Part shown: positions 44,942 to 53,882 of the stretch, piece after piece
How positions within the stretch are numbered: the first letter of the stretch is position 1
Layout: each line of letters starts with the position of its first letter
From: Dyella humicola
GTDB lineage: Bacteria > Pseudomonadota > Gammaproteobacteria > Xanthomonadales > Rhodanobacteraceae
Length of the DNA: 64,000 nt
NCBI RefSeq assembly: GCF_026283945.1
Contig: NZ_JAPDPC010000004.1
Coordinates: 149,694 to 213,693, forward strand
Direction of reading: 5' to 3'
Notes under the pieces: model-generated
What the model was told of the DNA's origin: nothing
What the model saw: only the letters and a program-made list of their open reading frames with translations
Databases searched by the model: none
Made by a program: the position numbers and the translations under genes

Positions 44942-45208
44942 ATGACTGCCGTGCGCTTCCTGGTGAGTGGCCGCGTGCAGGGCGTGTTCTATCGCGCCAG
45001 CGCGCGCGAGCAGGCCTTGTTGCTGGGACTTTCCGGGTATGCCAGGAATCTGCCGGATGGCCGCGTGGAAGTGCTGGCGAGCGGATCGGCAGCGGCTATC
45101 GAAACCTTTGAACGCTGGCTCTGGCGTGGTCCGGCGGCTGCACGGGTGGACGCCGTGGCGCGTGAAGACTGCGCGGTTCCCGACAGGCAAGGCTTTCACA
45201 CCGAGTGA
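44942..45208 (+). CDS. acyP: Acylphosphatase
   Basis: This 88-residue protein has the acylphosphatase signature VSGRVQGVFYRASAREQA (catalytic Arg in VQGVFYR), then GYARNLPDGRVEVLASG with the catalytic Asn. It hydrolyses acyl phosphates such as carbamoyl phosphate. It is the third gene of a close-packed unit with the YihY-like and TlpA-like genes. Confidence 0.92.
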   Translation: MTAVRFLVSGRVQGVFYRASAREQALLLGLSGYARNLPDGRVEVLASGSAAAIETFERWLWRGPAAARVDAVAREDCAVPDRQGFHTE

Positions 45209-45368
45209 GCGGCACGCGCCGTGAGGCGGGCTTCACGGCCTGGAGCGGAGACTGCCGCCGGCGCCAAGGTGTCGATTCCCGCTTCGCCCGCTCGTCGCAT
45301 GTACGAGGCGACCGATTTGGACGCTTTGGCGACCCATCGCCTGCGCCACCCGCCGAGGAGAGAGCCCC

Positions 45369-45866
45369 ATGTCATCCCGTTTCCAGCGCATCACGCCGTT
45401 TCTTTGGTTTGACCGCCAGGCCGAGGAGGCCACGAACTTCTACGTCTCTGTGTTCGAAAACTCGCGCATCGTCAGCACCACGCGATACAACGGCGAGAGC
45501 GCGGCGGCATCGGGGTGTCCCGAGGGTTCGCTGATGACCGCGGTCTTTGAACTGGACGGCCAGCAGTTCGTCGCGCTCGACGGTGGCCCGATGTTCCAAT
45601 TCAACGAAGCCGTCTCGCTGGTGGTCAACTGCCATTCGCAGGACGAAGTCGACTACTACTGGGACAAGCTCTCCCAGGGTGGGGACGAGAAGGCACAGCA
45701 GTGCGGTTGGCTGAAGGACCGCTATGGCCTGTCGTGGCAGGTGATTCCCGTCGAGATGATCGAGATGTTCAGCCATCCCGATCGCGCCAAGGTCGGCAAG
45801 ATGACGGACGCGATGATGAAGATGAAGAAGATCGACTTGAGCCTGTTGCGCGAGGCGATGAACTAG
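45369..45866 (+). CDS. PhnB/VOC-family protein
   Basis: This 165-residue glyoxalase/bleomycin-resistance-fold protein of the PhnB (3-demethylubiquinone-9-methyltransferase-like) group has RITPFLWFDRQAEEATNFYV, FELDGQQFVALDGGPMFQFN and DRYGLSWQVIPVEMIEMF. Members are widespread and mostly uncharacterised; the annotated methyltransferase name is not supported by mechanism. GAGGAGA precedes the ATG. Confidence 0.88.
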   Translation: MSSRFQRITPFLWFDRQAEEATNFYVSVFENSRIVSTTRYNGESAAASGCPEGSLMTAVFELDGQQFVALDGGPMFQFNEAVSLVVNCHSQDEVDYYWDKLSQGGDEKAQQCGWLKDRYGLSWQVIPVEMIEMFSHPDRAKVGKMTDAMMKMKKIDLSLLREAMN

Positions 45867-45911
45867 AGCGGGCAAGCAAGGCTGGAACTCCAGCACTCTG
45901 CCTGGTGCCAA

Positions 45912-46691
45912 TCAGTCGCCGCAGGTGTCCGGCACCCACAAGGCCTTGCCGGTGACGTGCTCGGTCTTTGGCTTGCCCTTGAGTTTGGGCAGCTTGACGA
46001 TGGGAATGGCTTCGTCGTGACGAGGGATCTGCTCCAGCAGATGCCGAATGAGATTGATCCGTCCGCGTTTCTGATCATTGAAGTCGACCACGAACCAGGG
46101 GGCGTGGGGGCGGTGCGTGCGCTCGATCATGACGTCGCGCAGGCGGCCCATCTCGGTGTACTTGTCACGCGAGGCGAGGTCGTTCGGCGAGAGCTTCCAA
46201 TGTTTCAGCGGGTTCGTGGCGCGTTCGGTGAAGCGCTCCTCCTGCTCTTCCTGGTCCACCGCCAGCCAGTACTTGAGCAGGATGATGCCGTCGTCGGTAA
46301 GCAGCTTTTCGAACGCCGGCACCGCCGCCATGAAGGCCTTGTACTGGGCCTTGGTGCAGAAACCCATGGCCGGTTCGACCACGGCGCGGTTGTACCAGCT
46401 GCGATCGAACAGCACGACTTCACCGGCGCTGGGCAGGTGCTGCACATAGCGCTGGAAATACCACTGGGTCGACTCGATGTCGTTGGGCTTGTGCAGGGCG
46501 GCTATGCGATAGCCGCCCGTATCCATGGACTGGGTGATGGCCTTGATGGTGCCGCCCTTGCCTGCGGCGTCGCGGCCCTCGAGGATCACCATCAAGCGGC
46601 GGCCGCCACGAAGCAGCCATTGATTGAGCCCGGCCAATTCCAGTTGAAGGTCTTCCAGCGCGTGACGGTAGAATTTGTCCTTCTTGGGCAC
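45912..46691 (-). CDS. Polyphosphate kinase 2 (PPK2), short form
   Basis: This 259-residue protein has LEGRDAAGKGGTIKAI (Walker A) and EVVLFDRSWYNRAVVEPA (Walker B), and WKLSPNDLASRDKY. It lacks the long N-terminal part of the paralogue at 37851. The GTG start is supported by GGAG 8 bases upstream, which falls in the 14 bases between it and the OGT-like stop, so translation may be coupled. It makes GTP/ATP from polyphosphate or the reverse. Confidence 0.92.
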   Translation of the reverse strand: MPKKDKFYRHALEDLQLELAGLNQWLLRGGRRLMVILEGRDAAGKGGTIKAITQSMDTGGYRIAALHKPNDIESTQWYFQRYVQHLPSAGEVVLFDRSWYNRAVVEPAMGFCTKAQYKAFMAAVPAFEKLLTDDGIILLKYWLAVDQEEQEERFTERATNPLKHWKLSPNDLASRDKYTEMGRLRDVMIERTHRPHAPWFVVDFNDQKRGRINLIRHLLEQIPRHDEAIPIVKLPKLKGKPKTEHVTGKALWVPDTCGD

Positions 46692-46705
46692 GGTCTTGGC
46701 TCCAG

Positions 46706-48808
46706 CTAGAGGTCCTGATCGACCGGTGGGCGGCCGATGCGATAGCGCGCACTCATCGCTTGCAGGGCGCGATGGAAATCACTGGCGAAGCCTTGCATGT
46801 CGAACAGCGGACTCTGCGTGCGCTGCTGTGCCAGGTGATGGCGCAGCGTGCCGAGCGCTTCGCGATCATTGCCCAGCTGCGTGGCCATCGCGATAAACGA
46901 CTCCTCGTCCTCGCATGCCAGTTCTGGCAGGCCAAGATCCTGCAACAGGCTGGTGGCGACGCGACCGGCGAACGTGCGTCCGGTGCAGGTAAGTACCGGG
47001 CAGCCGGCCCATAGCGCATCGGATGCGGTGGTATGTGCGTTGTACGGCAGCGTGTCGAGGAACAAGTCGGCGTGGACGTAACGCGCCAGGTAATCGGCAT
47101 GCGGCAGACGCGACAGGAACACCAGGCGCTCTGGGGCGATGCCTGCTGCCACGGCCGCGCTGCGCAAACGATCGTCCGCCCCTTCTGGGCCGCTCAGCAA
47201 CCACAGCACACTAGCGGGTACCTGCTGCAGGATCACCATCAGGCGAGCGAAGGCCGCCTGATTGAGCTTGTAGCTGTTGTTGAAGCAGGCGAACACGGTG
47301 CCGTGCTCGGGCAGGCCGCAATCGGCGCGCGACGGCGGCGCAGCGACGACGCGCGTGTTGTCGTTGGGCTGGTAGCAGCGCGGCAGCCGCACGAGTTTCT
47401 CGCTGATGAAAGAGCGCGATTCGTTCGGCAGCACGGCGGCGTCGGCCAGCAGGTAGTCCATCCACGGCGCGCCGGAGGTGCCGGGGAAAGCCAGCCAGTT
47501 CACCTGCACCGGCGCGGAGCGCAAGGCGAACAGCTCGGCGTTGTTCTTGCCGGCATAGCCGTTGAGGTCGAACAGGATCTCGATGCCGGCGTCGTGAATG
47601 CGCTGGGCCACCTGCGCGTGATTGAGCATCGACACGTCGTGCAGGGTGGTGGCGGTGGCCAGGCGACGGCGGATCGGTCCGCGATCGTCCGCGGTGGTGG
47701 CAAACAGGTGGAGTTCCAGATCGTCGCCCGTCAGCGCTTCCAGCACCGCGACGATCAACAGGCCGGTGGCGTGCTCGTTGAAGCCATCGGCGACGAAACC
47801 GACCCTGATCGGTTGCTCCGGCGACGGCTTGGCGAACTTGAAATCGAGCTGTTTGCGCAAGGGCGCCATCTGCTGCGCGATGGTCGCGGCATAGGTGACG
47901 GCACAATGCTGCAAAGTGGCCGCGTCTACCTCCTCGGCCAGGAGGACGAACGGGCTGACCAGCGCGTTCTCTTCCGATACGGCGTGTTGCAGGCGTTCGC
48001 TCAGTTGATCGAGGCCGCGCCAGTCGCACAGGCGGCGGCGCACGAACAGCAACTGGCCAAGTGCCGGGCCATCCTTCGGGGCAAGCTGTAGGGTTCTTTC
48101 GTAAGCCTCGGCTGCCGAGGTGAGCTGGCCGGCGTCTTCCAGCGCCTGGCCTGCTGCGAACGGAAACTGGGCGTTCTGCGGCGCAAGGCTTTCGGCGTGC
48201 AGCCAGGCATCGGCGGCCTCGCGGGGTTTGCCCTGCACCTGCAACACGCGTCCGCGCAGGGCGAACGCGGCGTCGAACTGCGGGATGATCTCCAGGGCTT
48301 CGCCGATATGGCGCAGCGCGGGCTCGGTGTTACCCAGCTCCAGTTCGGCGCCGGCCAGATTGAGGCGGATGCCCGGGTGGAACGGGGCGCCATGGGTCGC
48401 CATGGCATAGGATTCGCGGGCGTGTTGATAACGGGCCGCCGCCATCAGGGCATTGCCCAGGCCCAGCAGCACGGCGGGGTTGCCAGGCGCTAGCCGTAAT
48501 GCGGCGCGCAACCGTTCAATGGCGTCGTCGGCATGGCCGTTGGCCAGTTGCACGGTGGCCAGGTTGCATTGCACTTCAATGTTCTGCGGCGCGATCCGTG
48601 CCGCCTGTTCGAGCACGCGGAGCGCCTCGGCGGGGCGTTGCAGCTGCAGCAGGGCGATGCCTTGCAGGCGAGCCAGCTCAGCGTCTTCAGGGAATTGCTC
48701 GCGCGCCTGAGCGGCAGCGTGCTCAGCATCGGCGAAGGCGCCGAGCTCCAGCTGGTTGACGATTTGCTGTGTCAGCGCCTGGGAAGAGGGGGAGAAGAGA
48801 TCATTCAT
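46706..48808 (-). CDS. TPR O-GlcNAc-transferase-like glycosyltransferase
   Basis: This 700-residue protein has N-terminal TPRs (residues ~15-240; HAAAQAREQFPEDAELARL etc.), then an OGT-type catalytic region: IRVGFVADGFNEHATGLLI, IEILFDLNGYAGKN, VQVNWLAFPGTSGAPWMDY, VFACFNNSYKLN, DLFLDTLPYNAHTTASDALW. The same layout is found in Xanthomonas campestris OGT and plant SPINDLY. The target proteins are unknown; modification of flagellin or other surface proteins is a possibility, since the window is rich in motility genes. PPK2 lies just downstream. Confidence 0.88.
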   Translation of the reverse strand: MNDLFSPSSQALTQQIVNQLELGAFADAEHAAAQAREQFPEDAELARLQGIALLQLQRPAEALRVLEQAARIAPQNIEVQCNLATVQLANGHADDAIERLRAALRLAPGNPAVLLGLGNALMAAARYQHARESYAMATHGAPFHPGIRLNLAGAELELGNTEPALRHIGEALEIIPQFDAAFALRGRVLQVQGKPREAADAWLHAESLAPQNAQFPFAAGQALEDAGQLTSAAEAYERTLQLAPKDGPALGQLLFVRRRLCDWRGLDQLSERLQHAVSEENALVSPFVLLAEEVDAATLQHCAVTYAATIAQQMAPLRKQLDFKFAKPSPEQPIRVGFVADGFNEHATGLLIVAVLEALTGDDLELHLFATTADDRGPIRRRLATATTLHDVSMLNHAQVAQRIHDAGIEILFDLNGYAGKNNAELFALRSAPVQVNWLAFPGTSGAPWMDYLLADAAVLPNESRSFISEKLVRLPRCYQPNDNTRVVAAPPSRADCGLPEHGTVFACFNNSYKLNQAAFARLMVILQQVPASVLWLLSGPEGADDRLRSAAVAAGIAPERLVFLSRLPHADYLARYVHADLFLDTLPYNAHTTASDALWAGCPVLTCTGRTFAGRVATSLLQDLGLPELACEDEESFIAMATQLGNDREALGTLRHHLAQQRTQSPLFDMQGFASDFHRALQAMSARYRIGRPPVDQDL

Positions 48809-48867
48809 CCGCCCACGCTAACGCAGCTAGCCGCGGCTGCCAATCCGGGAGTGATCAATTAATGCTG

Positions 48868-48916
48868 TTTAGAGCCTGTTTCATGTCCCGGCGCGGGCTT
48901 TGGAGCGGGCTCTTAG
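48868..48916. repeat. Small inverted-repeat element (short form)
   Basis: TTTAGAGCC...GGCTCTTAG with a ~30-base centre (CCCGGCGCGGGCTTTGGAGC). The right end (GGCTTTGGAGCGGGCTCTTAG) closely matches that of the element at 24991-25106, which carries a REP palindrome in the middle. It overlaps the prfA stop codon. Confidence 0.6.
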
Positions 48917-49992
48917 CCGGCCGTGAGTGCTTTCAACTCGTCGGCCTGGTGTTCGCGCGTGAGCGTATCCACCAGTTCGTCCAGATCGCCCTGCAACACC
49001 TCGGGAAGTCGGTACAGCGTGAGGTTGATGCGGTGGTCGGTAATGCGCCCCTGCGGGAAGTTATAGGTGCGGATGCGCTGGCTGCGATCACCCGAGCCCA
49101 CCTGCAGGCGCCGCGATTCGGCCTGCACGGCAGCCTGCCGGCTACGCTCGTCGTCCAGCAGGCGCGCCTTGAGCAGACTCAGCGCGCGGGCGCGGTTCTT
49201 GTGCTGGCTGCGCTCATCCTGGCATTCGACCACGATGCCGGTGGGCAGGTGGGTGATGCGGATGGCCGAGTCGGTCTTGTTGACGTGCTGGCCGCCGGCG
49301 CCCGAGGCGCGGAACGTGTCGGTCTTGAGGTCGGCCGGATTGATCTCGATGTCGTCGATCTCGTCCATCTCGGGCAGGATCGCCACCGTGGCGGCCGAGG
49401 TATGGATACGCCCCTGCGACTCGGTTTCCGGCACGCGCTGCACGCGATGCGTGCCCGACTCGAACTTCAGCCGGGAATACGCGCCCTTGCCTTCGATGCG
49501 GGCCACCACTTCCTTGTAGCCGCCGTGCTCGCCATGATTCTCGCTGAGCACTTCGACATGCCAGCGGCGACGCTCGGCGAAGCGCGTATACATCCGGAAC
49601 AGGTCGCCCGCGAAGATGGCGGCCTCGTCGCCGCCGGTGCCGGCGCGTACTTCGAGGTACAGGTTCGCTTCGTCGCGCGGATCCTTGGGTAGCAGCAGGA
49701 TTTGCAGCTCGTCGTCCAGAGACACCAGGCGCGCTTCCAGTCGCCCGATATCGTCTTGCGCCATATCGCGCATTTCGGGGTCGTCGAGCATGGCCCGCGT
49801 TTCGATGAGTTCGCGCTCGGCCTGATCGTGCTCGTGCAGCGAAGCCGTCACTGGCTCGAGCTGTGCGTATTCGCGCGACAGCTCGCGAAAGCGGTTGTTG
49901 TCGGCGAGCACATCAGGCTGCGCCAGCAACAGGCCAATCTCCTCATGGCGTTCGGCGAGGGATTCGAGCTTGCGGCGGATCGATGGGGTCAT
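48913..49992 (-). CDS. prfA: Peptide chain release factor 1
   Basis: This 359-residue protein has the universal GGQ motif in [14 protein letters not shown] and the class-1 anticodon-like PxT region ([20 protein letters not shown]). RF1 terminates translation at UAA and UAG. The ATG at 49992 ([10 protein letters not shown]) is chosen; an 11-codon extension to 50025 is possible. It follows hemA in the same direction, the usual hemA-prfA order. Confidence 0.96.
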   Translation of the reverse strand: MTPSIRRKLESLAERHEEIGLLLAQPDVLADNNRFRELSREYAQLEPVTASLHEHDQAERELIETRAMLDDPEMRDMAQDDIGRLEARLVSLDDELQILLLPKDPRDEANLYLEVRAGTGGDEAAIFAGDLFRMYTRFAERRRWHVEVLSENHGEHGGYKEVVARIEGKGAYSRLKFESGTHRVQRVPETESQGRIHTSAATVAILPEMDEIDDIEINPADLKTDTFRASGAGGQHVNKTDSAIRITHLPTGIVVECQDERSQHKNRARALSLLKARLLDDERSRQAAVQAESRRLQVGSGDRSQRIRTYNFPQGRITDHRINLTLYRLPEVLQGDLDELVDTLTREHQADELKALTAG

Positions 49993-50072
49993 AGGGCAGC
50001 GGCGAGTAGGTCGAGGTGAGGACAAGCAAGGGCGCTAAGCGTAACGCGTGGATCAGCGCATCTACTCGTTTC

Positions 50073-51350
50073 TCACTTGTCGTCGCCCACTTCCGATTTT
50101 TCGCCCAGGCCGTAGAGGCGGCCCGCCGCGTGCAACAGTTCCATGTCGCCACTCAACGCGGCATCGCGCAGACGGGCACTGGGATGATGCAGCAGCTTGT
50201 TGGTGAGCGTATTGGCGAGAAAGGCCAGCGCCTCGTCGGGCGATTTGCCGCGCGCCAGCATGGCCCGGGCTTTTTCCAGCACTTCGTCGCGGTAGCTTTC
50301 GGCGTGCTGGCGCATGTCCACCGCGGGGTTGTGCACGGTGAGCGCCCGACGCCAGGCCATATAGCGCTCGACCTGGAGGTCGATGATGGCGTCGGCTTCG
50401 CGGGCAGCGGCTTGGCGCGAGCGAATGTTGTCGTCGATCACCTGGCGCAGATCGTCGATGCCGTAGAGGAAGACATCGCCCAGCTCGCCGACCGACGGTT
50501 CGATGTCGCGCGGCACGGCGATGTCCACCATGAACATCGGCTTGCGCCGGCGCGTGGCGATCGCCTTCTCCACCATCGCATGCGTCACCACCGGCTGGCG
50601 TGCGGCGGTGGAGCTGATGACGATGTCGGCATCAGCAAGATGTTGCGGGAGATCCTGCAGCGAGATGGCATAGCCGCCATGGCGACTGGCCAGTTCCTGT
50701 GCGTTCTCCAGCGTACGGTTGGCGACGATCAGTTTGCGTACGCGCTTGTCCACCAAGTGGCGCGCGGCCAGCTCGATGGTGTCGCCAGCGCCGATCAGCA
50801 GCACGCAGGCATCTCGCAGGTCGGCGAACACCTGTTCGGCCAGGCGCACGGCGGTGAAGGCGACCGAGACGGTATGCGCGCCGATCCGCGTATCGGTGCG
50901 TACGCGCTTGGCGACCGCAAACGTATGTTGCAGCAGGCGCTCCATGGGTGCGCGCAGTGCCTGGGCATCGCGCGCCTGCTGGTACGCGTCCTTCACCTGG
51001 CCCAGGATCTGCGGCTCACCCAACACCATCGAGTCCAGCCCGGTGGCGACCCGGAACATGTGGCGGACCGCGGCATCTTCATCGTGTCGATACAGGAACT
51101 CATCCAACTTGTTCGCAGTCAGCTGATGGTGCCGGCTGAGCCATGCCTGGGGAACGCCTTCAGCGCCTGCCGTGACGCTCACGTAGAGTTCGGTACGGTT
51201 GCAGGTCGAGAGGATCATCGCCTCTTCCACGCCGGGTTCACGGGCGAGCGCCTGCAGCGCGGCGGCGGTGGCCTCCGCGTCGAATGCCACTTGTTCGCGC
51301 AGGGTGACCGGTGCGGTGAGGTGATTGAGCCCGAGGGCGATCAGCGTCAT
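50073..51350 (-). CDS. hemA: Glutamyl-tRNA reductase HemA
   Basis: This 425-residue protein has the catalytic Cys in MILSTCNRTELYV, a Rossmann nucleotide motif (VLLIGAGDTIELAARHL) and a C-terminal dimerisation domain. It makes glutamate-1-semialdehyde from Glu-tRNA, the first committed step of tetrapyrrole synthesis. It is divergent from the TPR lipoprotein/lolB unit, matching the Gammaproteobacteria pattern in which hemA and lolB diverge. Confidence 0.96.
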   Translation of the reverse strand: MTLIALGLNHLTAPVTLREQVAFDAEATAAALQALAREPGVEEAMILSTCNRTELYVSVTAGAEGVPQAWLSRHHQLTANKLDEFLYRHDEDAAVRHMFRVATGLDSMVLGEPQILGQVKDAYQQARDAQALRAPMERLLQHTFAVAKRVRTDTRIGAHTVSVAFTAVRLAEQVFADLRDACVLLIGAGDTIELAARHLVDKRVRKLIVANRTLENAQELASRHGGYAISLQDLPQHLADADIVISSTAARQPVVTHAMVEKAIATRRRKPMFMVDIAVPRDIEPSVGELGDVFLYGIDDLRQVIDDNIRSRQAAAREADAIIDLQVERYMAWRRALTVHNPAVDMRQHAESYRDEVLEKARAMLARGKSPDEALAFLANTLTNKLLHHPSARLRDAALSGDMELLHAAGRLYGLGEKSEVGDDK

Positions 51351-51458
51351 GGTTGAGGGCGATTCGAGGCGGGAAGCATCCGGCGGCGTAAACTAGGGGT
51401 TAGCACCGGTCGTTCTAGAGTAACAGCGGCCGTAACAGACGGATGAGCGGAGAATAGT

Positions 51459-53198
51459 GTGCTGAGCAGGTGGTCCAAGTTCAAGCAACTGCGGCATTTT
51501 GCGGCGAGCGGGATGGTGGTGCTGACGCTGGCTGGCTGTGCCATGGCACTTGGCAAGCCTGCCCGGGGCTCGGCCGCCCCCGCGCAGCCGCTGAATCACA
51601 TGGTGGTGGCGACGTCTGACGCGGACCACGATCTCGTGGCCCAGCTGATGGCTGGCGAGATGGCGCTGACCCATACCGATCTCAAGGGGGCATCGGCCGC
51701 CTATAGCCGCGCCATGATGCTCTCCAGCGACCCTCGCGTGGCCGAGCAGGCGGCGGCGTTGGCCATCGCCGTGCGCGATGTGCCTGCCGCAGAAACAGCC
51801 ATCGCGCGTTGGAAGGCCCTGGGCGCCAAGTCAGGGCCGTTGGCCCAGGCGCGGGCCGAGCTGGCGCTGTCTCAAGGCAATACAGACGAGGCACAGCGGC
51901 AGCTTGAGCTGCTGGTCAGCAGTGGCGATCCGGATGCCTGGCGCCAATTCGGCCGGGTGCTGCTGGGCAGTCGCGACGCCGCCCAGGCCGCTCAATTACT
52001 GGAGGCCGTGGCAACGCCGCAACGACTGCCGCCCGATCCGCAGGCCTGGCTGGCCATGAGCGAACTCGGCGACAAGCTGGAGCGCCATGCGTATGCACAG
52101 CAGATAGCCGATGCGGCCATGAAGCGCTTCGGCACGGCGGAAACCTATGCCTGGGCCGCCCAGATGAAGTTCCGCAATGGCGACAAGGCGGGCGCCAAAG
52201 TGCTGTTCGACAAGGCGTTGGCCAAGGATCCGAAGAACACTCGGCTGCGCCTCGCCTACGCGACCTTGCTTGGGCAGAGCGGCGACGATGCGGGCGCCGC
52301 CCGCTTGCTGGACAGCGGTCCGCAGGATGCCGACACCTATGCCTTGCGCGCGGCGCTGGCCGCCCGCAGCAACGACACCAAGACGCTGACGCGCCTGTAC
52401 AACCAGTTGCAGCGTTCGCCCAAAGAGCTGCAGAAAAGCAGCGCCTATCTGCTGGGCCAGCTCGCCGAAATGCTGGACCACAAGCAGGAAGCGCTGAAGT
52501 GGTACGGCGAAGTGCCCGATGACGACGAGCACGCCTTCGATGCGGACCTGCGCAGCGCCGTGCTGCTGCAGGCCACCGGTCGCAGCGCCGAGGCCCACGA
52601 GCAGCTGGCACAGATGCAGACCGACTACCTCGATCAGCCGGCGCTGCTGCGCCGCGCGTACGAGGCGGACGCCGAGTTGTATATGGATGAGCAGCAGTAC
52701 ACGCAGGCTGAGCATGCCTTCAGTCGGGCGCTGCAGGTGATGCCCGATGATCCGTCGTTACTGTACGGGCGGGGCTTGGCCTACGCCGAGGAGGGTCAGG
52801 TCGACCAGGCGGTCACGGACTTTCGGCGCCTGTTGGAGCTCAAGCCGGACGACACCGACGCCATCAACGCGCTCGGCTACACGCTGGCCGATGCCAATCG
52901 CGACCTGTCCGAGGCGCAAAGGCTGATTGAAACGGCTCGCGCGGCGCGGCCGAACGATCCCGCCATCCAGGACTCCTGGGGCTGGCTGCAATACAGGCTA
53001 GGCCATCTGGACCAAGCCGAGACCACCCTGCGCAGTGCTTGGCAGGCCAATAAGGACGCCGATGTCGGCGTGCACCTTGGCGAGGTGCTGTGGAAGCAGG
53101 GGCGCCAGGAGGACGCGCGGCGCGTGTTCGACGAAGTGCGTAAGATCGACCCGCAAAGCGCCAACCTCCACAACACTCTCAAGCGCCTCAATCCATGA
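51459..53198 (+). CDS. TPR-repeat lipoprotein
   Basis: This 579-residue protein has a signal peptide with a lipobox (VLTLAGCAM; Cys near 28), then about nine TPR motifs. The GTG at 51459 follows GGAG 6 bases upstream. It overlaps lolB by 4 bases. This gene normally precedes lolB in Xanthomonadales; a direct role in lipoprotein handling is inferred from that. The C-terminal ~222 residues are nearly duplicated in the winged-helix/TPR protein at 26513-27736. Confidence 0.85.
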   Translation: MLSRWSKFKQLRHFAASGMVVLTLAGCAMALGKPARGSAAPAQPLNHMVVATSDADHDLVAQLMAGEMALTHTDLKGASAAYSRAMMLSSDPRVAEQAAALAIAVRDVPAAETAIARWKALGAKSGPLAQARAELALSQGNTDEAQRQLELLVSSGDPDAWRQFGRVLLGSRDAAQAAQLLEAVATPQRLPPDPQAWLAMSELGDKLERHAYAQQIADAAMKRFGTAETYAWAAQMKFRNGDKAGAKVLFDKALAKDPKNTRLRLAYATLLGQSGDDAGAARLLDSGPQDADTYALRAALAARSNDTKTLTRLYNQLQRSPKELQKSSAYLLGQLAEMLDHKQEALKWYGEVPDDDEHAFDADLRSAVLLQATGRSAEAHEQLAQMQTDYLDQPALLRRAYEADAELYMDEQQYTQAEHAFSRALQVMPDDPSLLYGRGLAYAEEGQVDQAVTDFRRLLELKPDDTDAINALGYTLADANRDLSEAQRLIETARAARPNDPAIQDSWGWLQYRLGHLDQAETTLRSAWQANKDADVGVHLGEVLWKQGRQEDARRVFDEVRKIDPQSANLHNTLKRLNP

Positions 53199-53827
53199 AG
53201 CTTCCGATTCGACTGATGGCGGTAGCGTTGCCGCTGCTGCTCGCTGCCTGCGCCCCTCGGGAGCAGGTCCGTCCCGCGGCACCCAAGGTTGACTATGCCG
53301 TCCTGCTCGACCAGCAGCGAGCCCGCGAGCACCTGCTGGCCAATGCCGATCACTGGGTCCTGCAGGGCAAGCTCGGCGTGTCCGGTGTGGTTGATGGCAA
53401 AAGCCGGGGCGGCAGCGGCACGTTGACCTGGACCCAGAACGGCGACAGCTACCAATTCGAAGTGCATGGCCCGGTGGGCAGCAAGAGCTTCCGCCTCAGC
53501 GTGACGCCCGATGGTGCGCTGTTGGAAGGGGTGGAGGGCGGCCCCCAGCGCAGTCCGGACGCGGAATCGCTGGTGCAGAACGTGCTGGGCTGGCATGTGC
53601 CCCTGCATGATCTGCGCGCCTGGGTGCTTGGCCTGCGCGCGGATAGTGGCCCGGCCGAGCTGAAGTTCGGTGACGATGGGCTGCCGACGCAACTGACCCA
53701 GGATGGCTGGAGCGTCAGCTACCCCGGCTGGGACACGACGCGCAAACCGGCCGTGCCGACCAAGGTGTTCGCCGAAAACCCGCCGTACAAGGTGAGGCTG
53801 TCGGTGGAGTCGTGGAGCATCCAGTGA
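53195..53827 (+). CDS. lolB: Outer-membrane lipoprotein receptor LolB
   Basis: This 210-residue protein has lipobox LLLAAC at the N-terminus and the LolB beta-barrel-like motifs WVLQGKLGV, GSGTLTWTQNGDSYQFEV, VHGPVGSK and LVQNVLGWHVPLHDLRAWVLG. It receives lipoproteins from LolA and inserts them into the outer membrane. It starts ATGA-overlapping with the TPR gene upstream. A hairpin at 53838 follows the stop. Confidence 0.95.
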   Translation: MKLPIRLMAVALPLLLAACAPREQVRPAAPKVDYAVLLDQQRAREHLLANADHWVLQGKLGVSGVVDGKSRGGSGTLTWTQNGDSYQFEVHGPVGSKSFRLSVTPDGALLEGVEGGPQRSPDAESLVQNVLGWHVPLHDLRAWVLGLRADSGPAELKFGDDGLPTQLTQDGWSVSYPGWDTTRKPAVPTKVFAENPPYKVRLSVESWSIQ

Positions 53828-53837
53828 CCGTGCTTTT

Positions 53838-53860
53838 CCCTCTCCCCCCGCAGGAGAGGG
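53838..53860. repeat. CCCTCTCC hairpin after lolB
   Basis: CCCTCTCC...GGAGAGGG, an 8-bp stem with a seven-base loop, 10 bases after the lolB stop. It resembles the outermost hairpins of the large inverted-repeat elements. No T-run follows, so it is listed as a repeat. Confidence 0.5.
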
Positions 53861-53882
53861 GGAGAACGCCAAAGTCTTACTT

